A DNA stretch of 40,795 bases from Candidatus Anaerobiospirillum pullistercoris. GTDB lineage: Bacteria; Pseudomonadota; Gammaproteobacteria; Enterobacterales; Succinivibrionaceae. The stretch is from the NCBI GenBank assembly GCA_019114785.1, contig DXEV01000217.1, positions 1-40,795 on the forward strand. The letters are read 5' to 3'. Positions 1 through 6,650 of this stretch are shown here, piece by piece. Both the position numbers and the translations under genes were made by a program. Every line of letters begins with the position of its first letter. Positions within the stretch are counted from its first letter, which is position 1. Under the pieces are notes generated by a model that saw only the letters and a list, made by a program, of their open reading frames with translations, did no database searches and was not told the origin of the DNA.

Positions 1-494
1 CTAAAGCTGATTTTGATAATAACCTAGGGTTTGACGCTCACTTTGCTGCGTCTTAGAGTCTACTACTCACGGGATTATTGTAACTATTGATGTTCTTTCC
101 CTCTAGTAGTGCACCTTAACCGTAACCAGCCTAACCCCTCCCATTCCTAAAGTCACATACATACCCTATGTGCTCCATGACATGCTCTGCCTGTCTAGTG
201 AGACGTTGGGTGCTCTCTACTTTTCCCTTTTTGCCTTGTTTGCGGCCACTTTCGGGTCGCTTGAGCTAAGGCAAGAGCTTTCCATACATGTTAATGCAGC
301 GCTGCAGCTGGATCTAGCTAGATCTAGCTCTGGCATTAGGTTTTAGGCTTGACGAGTCATACCGTCCGTTAGTGTCTATCAAGCTTTGATCCCTTGGGTC
401 TCTTAGCGCTTAAAACCTTAGTGCAGGCTGCATGACATGTCTTATTGGTGGTGCTATTTCCCTGTAGGTATAACGCCCACCAAGGAGAGAGATT
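1..494. other. Non-coding leader region with palindrome cluster
   Basis: No convincing gene is seen. The notable part is positions 295-330: a 12-base palindrome TGCAGCGCTGCA (295-306), then two tandem 10-base units beginning GATCTAGCTA (311-330) that create the 14-base palindrome GATCTAGCTAGATC (311-324). A weak sigma70-like -35 (TTGACG) lies near 348. The start of the helicase gene at 495 is preceded by AAGGAGA at 483-489. The region may hold the promoter or a replication-control site of the module downstream; this is inference. Confidence 0.4.
295..330. repeat. Palindrome cluster upstream of DnaB-like helicase gene
   Basis: TGCAGCGCTGCA (295-306) is a perfect palindrome. GATCTAGCTAGATC (311-324) is another, inside two adjacent 10-base direct units. 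Such clusters can be operators or protein-binding sites near replication genes, but no known site is recognised. Confidence 0.5.
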
Positions 495-2006
495 ATGACT
501 AACGACCAATGTTCACCCCTGCCATACTCCCCGCATAGAGAGTTTCTCACCCCAGAGAACCTCAATCGTCTCAACGTGAACACCGATGTTGAGGCCTTGC
601 TGTTGTCGTGGATGATCAATAGCCCAGAAGAGGCCAAAAAGCTTGATCCTCAGCTGCATCACCTGCAATCGGCCGATTTCTCCTATGATGACACTGCTGC
701 GCTCTTCAAGGACTTCATGTCTGTCTTAGACCAAGTTAAGGCCTTTGATCCTGAGTCTGAGATCTATGACGACACGTTCTATCCACTCGTCAGACAGCGC
801 TATGTCGACTCCGTACAGCCTGAGATGGTGGTCAAACTCGAGGCCCTCTATTTCAACGTGCACCAAAACAACGTGCCGTTGACGGTGGTTACTTCTTGGA
901 TTGAGAGCATCCTGAGCCGTAGCTGCTGGAACAAGGTCTACAAGATCGCTCGCCACATGGTGGAAGTGTCGATGTGCCCTAACAATGTCGTTTTTAACGA
1001 TTTCATGGCCAAGTCCAGCGCAGCCTTAAACAACGTGATGCAGCGCAGCACTCTGGAGCTTACAGCTAACTCTCATGACCTTATTGAGCTCAGCCTTGAG
1101 TACCTAAATAACGTCCAGTCCGGTGTGATCAACAGCGAAAGTAGCAAAGGACTGTTAACTGGCTTTTCAGAGCTAGATACCATGCTGGGCGGCCTGCAAT
1201 CAGGCAAGCTATATGTGCTTGCGGCCCGTCCTTCTGTAGGCAAGAGCGCCTTTGCTCTTAACCTCCTCAAGAATGTTGCCGAACGCAACTCTTTGGCCAA
1301 ACCAATTATGCTGTTCTCCTTGGAGATGGAAGCCAAGGAGCTGACCAAGAGGTTGACCAGCTCTGTGCTTAAGGCTTCGATCCAAGACATTGAAGCTCAA
1401 GCCGTCTCCACTTGCCAAATTAACAAGTGTACCGAGACTCTCAGCCAACTAACTTTCGGGAAATATGGCCTTTTGCTGTTAGACGATAGCGGCACTTTGT
1501 CCTCAAACGTGTTAGCCAGCAAGATCCGTAATTACACGCAGCAGTTTGGCTATATCTCTATGATTGCCATCGACTACTTGCAGCTCATGGTTCGCGATCG
1601 CAACACACCAGCCGTTAACCGCAATCTTGAGCTGGCCAATATGACTCGTCAGCTCAAGATTTTGGCCAAGGACTACAACTGCCCAGTCTTGCTGCTCTCT
1701 CAACTCAATCGCGATATCGAGACCCGTGATAATCATTCACCTAAGTTAAGCGACTTGCGCGATTCTGGAGCCATTGAGCAAGACGCCGATGTGGTGATGT
1801 TCCTCTCCAGTTCAGGCAATGACTACAATCGCGAGATAGTTCAACGCGATCTGATCGTTGCCAAGAACCGTAGCGGTAGCATCGGCAAAACTAACCTGTT
1901 CTTCAGGGGCGCATGGACTTTGTTCGCGGAAAAAGAAGAGGACTTGCTGGATCCTCATGAGCTTAATGAGCAAAGCCAAGATACTGTGATTTATGCTTCT
2001 GTGTAG
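495..2006 (+). CDS. dnaB: DnaB-family replicative DNA helicase (phage/plasmid type)
   Basis: This is an SF4 helicase that would unwind DNA at a fork as a hexamer and recruit primase. The C-terminal RecA-like core is clear: Walker A ARPSVGKS at residues 244-251, the SLEM segment with the catalytic Glu near 277, Walker B MIAIDYLQL at 356-364, LLLSQLNR at 399-406, and the LRDSGAIEQDADVVMF block at 421-436, all typical of DnaB. The N-terminal ~210 residues are divergent from housekeeping DnaB. Length (503 aa) is a little above the usual ~450-470. The ATG has AAGGAGA 5-11 bases upstream. It leads a three-gene run with the two replication-type genes downstream, which points to a prophage or plasmid replication module rather than the chromosomal copy. 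Confidence 0.9.
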   Translation: MTNDQCSPLPYSPHREFLTPENLNRLNVNTDVEALLLSWMINSPEEAKKLDPQLHHLQSADFSYDDTAALFKDFMSVLDQVKAFDPESEIYDDTFYPLVRQRYVDSVQPEMVVKLEALYFNVHQNNVPLTVVTSWIESILSRSCWNKVYKIARHMVEVSMCPNNVVFNDFMAKSSAALNNVMQRSTLELTANSHDLIELSLEYLNNVQSGVINSESSKGLLTGFSELDTMLGGLQSGKLYVLAARPSVGKSAFALNLLKNVAERNSLAKPIMLFSLEMEAKELTKRLTSSVLKASIQDIEAQAVSTCQINKCTETLSQLTFGKYGLLLLDDSGTLSSNVLASKIRNYTQQFGYISMIAIDYLQLMVRDRNTPAVNRNLELANMTRQLKILAKDYNCPVLLLSQLNRDIETRDNHSPKLSDLRDSGAIEQDADVVMFLSSSGNDYNREIVQRDLIVAKNRSGSIGKTNLFFRGAWTLFAEKEEDLLDPHELNEQSQDTVIYASV

Positions 2007-2027
2007 AAGCCTCTAGTCACAGAGCGG

Positions 2028-2048
2028 GTAAGTCCCAATTGGACTTAC
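2028..2048. terminator. Hairpin after helicase gene
   Basis: GTAAGTCC, loop CAATT, GGACTTAC: a perfect 8-bp stem 22 bases after the helicase stop. No U-tract follows, so it may be a processing or regulatory hairpin rather than a terminator. Confidence 0.4.
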
Positions 2049-2062
2049 AGTTAGAGCTTGGA

Positions 2063-2160
2063 GCTAAAGCAGTAAGCGCTGCAACGGTACCAGTATGGTT
2101 AACCAGCATGGCAAGGGCGTCATAACCCAAGACAAAACTGAAACTGCCTACTGCTTTAGC
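2063..2160. repeat. 12-bp inverted repeat between helicase gene and next gene
   Basis: GCTAAAGCAGTA at 2063-2074 is exactly complementary to TACTGCTTTAGC at 2149-2160, with a 74-base loop. It ends 34 bases before the next start codon, so pairing could affect translation of that gene. Function unknown. Confidence 0.5.
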
Positions 2161-2193
2161 CTTAGAGCAAGCGACAAAGATAGGGGGTGAATC

Positions 2194-3675
2194 ATGAGTA
2201 CGGTTTCGTGCATGATGCCGATCGAATATAACTACGACGCGGTTAACAACGGTCTTATTAACAAAGATGAGGCCCTTGTCCTTGGCATGCTCAAGTATTT
2301 TGGCCACTGCTCAATGGAGACCTTGCGCAAGGGTGCTGGTCTGACCATCAAGCGCTGCCAGAAAATCATTGATCGCTTTATTGCGCTGGAGAAAGTAGTG
2401 CCCCATGACGATGAGCTGATCTTTGTGCCTAAACCACAGGAGCTTAACGTCTTGATGCAAGCAGCCGCTACCGCTGCTGTCGCTTCACCAAGCGCTTTCT
2501 CATGCTCTGAGACCGAGCGTTCTCTTCCTCTGCCAGCAACCTCTACCGTTGCTACGGTTAATGACACTGCTCGTAAGAGCAATGTAGTCACAGCGGCTGC
2601 TGAGACTGCTAATGCTAAGGATGTTGAGGTTGATTCATCCATGACAGTGGTCATTAACGATGAGCAACTGGTAGTACCTAGCGGTAACACGTCTATGTCG
2701 CCAGTCCACTATCACGCGGATTTACCTGCTGCTGTGCCTATGAGTTATTTGCCTGTCGATCCTATGGATGCTACAGCTACGGTTGTAACGGAGACTGTAG
2801 CCGCAGGCCAAATTACCCCAACTGGATCAGCTTCTGCTACTTCCCAAGAGTCTCAGCAAAACAACACTTCCGCAAAGCCAGCTGAGGCTCCATCAGTATC
2901 CGCATCCGCTTTAATTACCCCAACGCAAGCTGATACTGAGTCGATGGTTCCTGTCGGTACATACGCAGAGAGCTCACTTCACTCTGACAATGACTCTTTG
3001 CAGCAGTCAGCCAATGCAGTTGAGCCTACATACGTACCAGCTGTACCTGTACCAGCAGGAGCAAATCTTTCCTCTGCCTCTGCCTCCGCTTCTGTGGTGC
3101 AGCCTATCGCCACTCAATCTGCGTGGAATAGACCTCGTGACGTTAAAGAGGTCGAGAATTACATCATGAGCCTCGACCGTGTTGAGTATGCCCACTTGTT
3201 CGAAGACCCTATGTTTAACCTGCATGCTTCCGCCAGCTATTTCTTCGATCAATACGAGGCTAAGGATTGGATGATCAAACAAGAGCCGATCAAGAACTGG
3301 CATTCTGTCCTGCACCGTGCTTTAGCGAGCGGTACTAACAGCGCCGGTAAACCATTAGGCTGGGCTATTATTCGCCATACCATGACTGCTATGTTACAAG
3401 CAGAAAAAACGATACAGCGTGGCCTTCATCCTCAGAGACACAAGCCGCAGCTTCAGGATCTTTCTTCTGAGGTACAGTTTCTTCAGAGTCTGCCTCAAGC
3501 TCATCAAGGGCAGTATATGCAACAGCTAGCAGGCTCAGCTGGTCTATATCAGTCTAGCCTTACACAACCAAAATCAGGATTGTCAGTACAACATCCGGCT
3601 TTGTCAGCTCCATTGCCACCAAAGAGCGCTGTTGGCGATAGTCCTTGTAAGGCAGTTATGCGCCCCAAACGTTAA
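2194..3675 (+). CDS. Replisome-organiser-like protein with winged-helix N-terminus and low-complexity linker
   Basis: This is probably a phage-type replication initiator or helicase-loading organiser. Residues ~28-75 look like a winged helix (lead-in LGMLKYFGHCSMETLRKGAG, then a basic recognition-like helix). Residues ~88-310 are an Ala/Ser/Thr/Val-rich linker with little predicted structure. Residues ~312-400 contain WNRPRDVKEVENYI followed by a segment with FFDQYEAKDW and IKNWHSVLHRAL. That resembles the 'FFDYYES.GW...PMKDWKAAVR' signature found in phage DnaD-like or replisome-organiser proteins. The ATG follows AGGGGGTGA with good spacing. It sits 187 bases after the helicase gene on the same strand. 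The function call rests on that C-terminal signature and the neighbour; the linker is unusually long. Confidence 0.6.
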   Translation: MSTVSCMMPIEYNYDAVNNGLINKDEALVLGMLKYFGHCSMETLRKGAGLTIKRCQKIIDRFIALEKVVPHDDELIFVPKPQELNVLMQAAATAAVASPSAFSCSETERSLPLPATSTVATVNDTARKSNVVTAAAETANAKDVEVDSSMTVVINDEQLVVPSGNTSMSPVHYHADLPAAVPMSYLPVDPMDATATVVTETVAAGQITPTGSASATSQESQQNNTSAKPAEAPSVSASALITPTQADTESMVPVGTYAESSLHSDNDSLQQSANAVEPTYVPAVPVPAGANLSSASASASVVQPIATQSAWNRPRDVKEVENYIMSLDRVEYAHLFEDPMFNLHASASYFFDQYEAKDWMIKQEPIKNWHSVLHRALASGTNSAGKPLGWAIIRHTMTAMLQAEKTIQRGLHPQRHKPQLQDLSSEVQFLQSLPQAHQGQYMQQLAGSAGLYQSSLTQPKSGLSVQHPALSAPLPPKSAVGDSPCKAVMRPKR

Positions 3676-3729
3676 CCCGCAATAGCTTTGGTGTTTGGAC
3701 TGGATTAGTGCCGTCTAACTATGTAGACA

Positions 3730-3752
3730 GAGCTAGCCATGTGGCTTAGCTC
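3730..3752 (+). terminator. Hairpin downstream of organiser-like gene
   Basis: GAGCTAGCC, loop ATGT, GGCTTAGCTC: a 9-bp stem with one bulge, 55 bases after the stop codon, followed by TTCT. Weak terminator candidate. Confidence 0.4.
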
Positions 3753-3837
3753 TTCTAATGGCAGGCTAGCAAGCAATACGATTGGTGGCTCTTATCGGTG
3801 ATTGTTTATTCCATGCCAATAGTGGCTGCTTATAACG

Positions 3838-3860
3838 GTCATCATGCTTCCCATGATGAC
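3838..3860 (+). terminator. Intrinsic-terminator-like hairpin with U-rich tail just upstream of a gene
   Basis: GTCATCATG, loop CTTCC, CATGATGAC: a perfect 9-bp stem followed after 8 bases by TTTTTT and a pyrimidine run (3869-3880). It ends 34 bases before the ATG at 3895 and just before the ribosome binding site, so it may end the upstream transcript or act as an attenuator for the next gene. Confidence 0.5.
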
Positions 3861-3894
3861 ATAAAATCTTTTTTCTCTTCAATCGGAGGTGCCT

Positions 3895-4668
3895 ATGAGT
3901 ATTTTCACTGTTCCGAAAACGTATGGCGTAGCCAGTGATGCCGACCTCGACAATAATGACGAGGTCGACTTGAATACTGGCAATAATGGCGATTGCTGCG
4001 GTGATCATTTTGAGCAATACGAGCAAAACATTGCTGCGATTAGCTTGCTCCAAAGCATCAACAATGCGTTGGAAATGCTGCAAGGGCAGTCCTCAAAGGA
4101 GATCTTAAGAACCATTGCCTCAGGTCTTTTGTGTTTTCCTCCTCATATTATTGAGCAGGTGTGTACGCAAGCGGCTTGGAAAATTAGGCGCAATCCTGTG
4201 CCTAGTGACTTCATTGCGCTTGCCTATGAGCTCTATGGAGTAAGGCACGAAGACCTGCTCTCTAAAGGACAGACTGCGTTTGATTTGGTGTTTAATCTCA
4301 AAGAACCGGATCATGACTTGGTCTGCGAAGATTGGCGTTCGGTATTTGCGATAAAGCATGGGTTTACTTCTCTGCAGAATTTCTTTTCCTACAAGAAAGA
4401 GGAAAAGCGTTATTGGACGCAAAAGCGCTTCGCAGAGGCTTACGCCTCCATCGACTTCCTTAATGAAGGCTATGTGCACAAGGAGTACTTCCTTCCAGGC
4501 TTTGAGTATCGGATGTCTAGGGTACGCCGTCGACTGAATTTTGTTGGCAATTACGAGATCTGCTTACAGATCCTTAGCACTTTGCCAAACGCCAACGAGT
4601 ATGAGATCCCTAATCCTCCGCAATCTCCAAGCGAGACTCAGTATAGCTTTGGGCGTAAGAGCAATTAG
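3895..4668 (+). CDS. Hypothetical protein of replication module
   Basis: I do not recognise this 257-aa protein. The N-terminal ~30 residues are acidic and Asn/Asp-rich. A stretch near residues 70-105 (ASGLLCFPPHIIEQVCTQAA, then NPVPSDFIALAYELYG) has the flavour of helicase-loader or P-like phage replication proteins, which often carry a 'fPtPaeF' turn, but similarity is too weak for a call. The C-terminal half is rich in Tyr, Phe, Lys and Arg. An upstream in-frame GTG at 3889 overlaps the Shine-Dalgarno GGAGG (3885-3889), so the ATG at 3895 is the better start. Same strand as the two replication genes, after a terminator-like hairpin; probably part of the same module. Confidence 0.65.
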   Translation: MSIFTVPKTYGVASDADLDNNDEVDLNTGNNGDCCGDHFEQYEQNIAAISLLQSINNALEMLQGQSSKEILRTIASGLLCFPPHIIEQVCTQAAWKIRRNPVPSDFIALAYELYGVRHEDLLSKGQTAFDLVFNLKEPDHDLVCEDWRSVFAIKHGFTSLQNFFSYKKEEKRYWTQKRFAEAYASIDFLNEGYVHKEYFLPGFEYRMSRVRRRLNFVGNYEICLQILSTLPNANEYEIPNPPQSPSETQYSFGRKSN

Positions 4669-4916
4669 GCCAGAAGGGAGTCATCCCTCACCTACCATGC
4701 CCCACTTAATGGCGTATTCAGCAGGGAGTAGGGTCGAGAGCGGGGCTGTTCTATAGGCCTGCCTATGGGGTAGCGATCATGTGGCTGCTGTTGTAGTCGC
4801 ATGGTCGTACTCAATCATTGGGGCAATGGAAAGACAGCAAAGACGGTAATATCTTGTTCGTTTTAGCCATAAGAGGGATTTAGCCCAGAGAGCTCCAAAG
4901 ATCAGGTAAAATCAGA
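4669..4916. other. Intergenic gap without recognisable gene
   Basis: Non-coding stretch separating the replication module from the first copy of the dispersed 13-base motif. Short open frames here lack ribosome binding sites and recognisable content. Confidence 0.4.
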
Positions 4917-5369
4917 GGGGCGGGCGCTGTTACTCTAAGTCCTGAACTTCTAGCTCAAGCCCAGAAGCTCTGGAACAAGGTGCAAGGTTTAGAAGGAAAA
5001 CCAAAACGTAGAAGCAAGACAACTACGAAAGCAGAGGCTGATAAGCCTAAGGTACCGACCTATAGCGCTGAAGTACAGCAAGTAGCTTACTTTCTGAGCT
5101 GTCTCAAGGATTTAAGCGCAGAGCTAAAAGCCATTATCGGTCTTGATGTGGATGTTGTCGGCTATGCTTTAGGCCACCAAAACCTTTACTTAGATCTGCT
5201 GATCTGGGATTGGAACAAGTTCTTAGAGCAAAGCTCTAAGCTCGGTCAAAGCGAGGTGGCAAAGCGTTATGGCATCAGAGCTTTGAGCTTTCACTCTTTT
5301 GCTCGCAAAGGCGACAGCGTTCCTCTTGATCATTTAGCTCTACACAGCAGCTCTGCAATTCCAGTGTAG
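4884..5369 (+). pseudogene. 5'-truncated hypothetical protein fragment
   Basis: An open frame runs from the stop at 4881 to 5369. The only start-like codon before the body is a GTG at 4980 with no clear ribosome binding site, so I read it as a fragment. The frame crosses the 13-base motif as RGAGAVTLSPELLAQAQKLW, continues into a basic Lys/Arg/Thr stretch (KPKRRSKTTTKAEADKPK) and a helical C-terminal part with conserved-looking LDVDVVGYALGHQNLYLDLL. A shorter, frameshifted relative lies at 9389-9559 (GAGAVTAATPSL then QVQKIWDKVKG). The family is not recognised. It lies between inverted copies of the motif (4917 and 5397). Confidence 0.4.
4917..4929 (+). repeat. Dispersed 13-base motif, exact copy
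   Basis: Exact GGGGCGGGCGCTG. Read in frame it encodes GAGAV at the broken 5' end of the fragment that follows. First copy in the window. Confidence 0.85.
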
Positions 5370-5396
5370 TGTGCTTTACGCACGTTCCAGTATGTG

Positions 5397-5409
5397 CAGC
5401 TCCCGCCCC
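5397..5409 (-). repeat. Dispersed motif, variant copy
   Basis: CAGCTCCCGCCCC, one mismatch from the consensus, inverted relative to the copy at 4917. The two flank the fragment 4884-5369 like ends of a cassette. Confidence 0.6.
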
Positions 5410-5699
5410 TAAGATACAGGAGACAATGTCGACCACTGTCAGCTACAGATAGTGCTCGCAGCCGCAAGCTAAAGTAGCCTACAATAGCTTATAAGTGGGT
5501 AAATTAGGGGTTGGAGCTGTATTACCTGCATATCTTGTATATCAGCAGGTCAACATCAGCAACACCAAGACCAAGGTCACACAGTGTGATACCACTTCGA
5601 GCTTTAAAGGCATCACTACTCACACGGCAGTTCCAGCGCCCGCCCCCGTACCATATATGGCACCTAAAGGTTTTCCCTTCGTGCTCAAAGGAGTGATCT
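5410..5699. other. Leader region of autotransporter gene
   Basis: No supported gene. It contains an exact inverted motif copy at 5634-5646 and, near 5575-5625, a degenerate relative of the repeat found at 9214 and 9660 (shared GTGATACCA and TAAAGGCATCA blocks). The autotransporter start at 5700 has AAAGGAG 6 bases upstream. Confidence 0.4.
5634..5646 (-). repeat. Dispersed 13-base motif, exact copy
   Basis: Exact CAGCGCCCGCCCC, 53 bases upstream of the autotransporter start codon. Confidence 0.85.
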
Positions 5700-6650
5700 A
5701 TGCGTGTACGATCTTTCCTTGCTCTCAGCCTGTCCTGCATAACCATTCTTTTGCCGATGCAGACTTATGCCTCTGCCCAAGAAAGCTTCAAAACTGAAGA
5801 GTACGGGGCTTCTGGGGCCTTAGATCTGGTCAATGCTGCAGAAGCTTATGCCCAAGGGTATACGGGGATAGGGCAAACCATTGGTGTTCTTGATACCCCT
5901 GTGCGCGTTGATCACCCCGAGCTCAGCGGTAAAGCAAATCTGTTCTCCATAACGCGCGAGGGAGAAATTATAGTTCCCGACTGGGAAAGCGAAGATCATG
6001 GATCTCATGTGGCAGGTATTATTGCCGCCAAACGTGACGGTATAGGCATGCACGGCATTGCTTTTGATGCGAGGCTTTGGGCAGGTGCCTTGCTCAATAA
6101 CTATGGCTACTTAGATCTACCCACGTTCTTTACCAGCCATCCTGAAGTCCGTATTTTCAACAACAGCTGGGGTGCCACTGAATATTGGCCTATCTTCAAT
6201 GATGATGGCTCCATCATCAGCATCAATGACTACTTGCAGGAACAATTGCTCCCAGATTTTGAGGTACTCGAAATGATCGAGCATGCTCAAGCTCACCCTG
6301 AAAGTGTTTTTGTCTTTGCCGCTGGTAACGAAGGACAGCTTAGCCCCAACTTCCCTGCCAATATTCCAATTTTCCGTAGAGACTTAACCAGCTTCATTAA
6401 TGTGGGAGCTATTAACTCCAATCCTGAGCTGATCCAAGAAGTCGGCGGGAGGAAGATCCTGAGCGCTGCCAGCATTCCATGGTTCACCAATCTAGCACGT
6501 GGCGCAGAGTTGTTCACTGTGATGGCCCCTGGCTCTAATATCTACTCACTCGACTCCAGTAATAATGGCTACATGCTGGACTCGGGAACCAGCATGGCAG
6601 CTCCTGTTGTCAGTGGAGCTTTAGCGCTAGTAGCACAGGCATATCCTTGA
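5700..6650 (+). CDS. Subtilisin-like (S8) serine protease autotransporter, passenger part (5' half of a split gene)
   Basis: This is an exported serine protease of the NalP/SphB1-like autotransporter type. A Sec signal peptide covers residues ~1-26 (MRVRSFLALSLSCITILLPM...SAQ). The S8 triad is visible: Asp65 in IGVLDTPV, His100 in DHGSHVAG, Ser298 in SGTSMAAP; the oxyanion Asn is N210 in FAAGNEG. The frame ends right after the catalytic-serine helix (VAQAYP-stop). Family members normally continue as 'yPWMTgkqLADVIL', and exactly that sequence follows in the next frame, so one base appears missing at about 6647-6649. The ATG has AAAGGAG upstream. Either the gene is broken, the sequence has a one-base error, or the overlapping stop/start couples two products. 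Confidence 0.8.
   Translation: MRVRSFLALSLSCITILLPMQTYASAQESFKTEEYGASGALDLVNAAEAYAQGYTGIGQTIGVLDTPVRVDHPELSGKANLFSITREGEIIVPDWESEDHGSHVAGIIAAKRDGIGMHGIAFDARLWAGALLNNYGYLDLPTFFTSHPEVRIFNNSWGATEYWPIFNDDGSIISINDYLQEQLLPDFEVLEMIEHAQAHPESVFVFAAGNEGQLSPNFPANIPIFRRDLTSFINVGAINSNPELIQEVGGRKILSAASIPWFTNLARGAELFTVMAPGSNIYSLDSSNNGYMLDSGTSMAAPVVSGALALVAQAYP

Noticed and set aside
2232-2690. A 152-codon minus-strand frame
   Set aside because: Lies wholly inside the replisome-organiser-like gene, antisense, explained by its Ala/Ser-rich codons.
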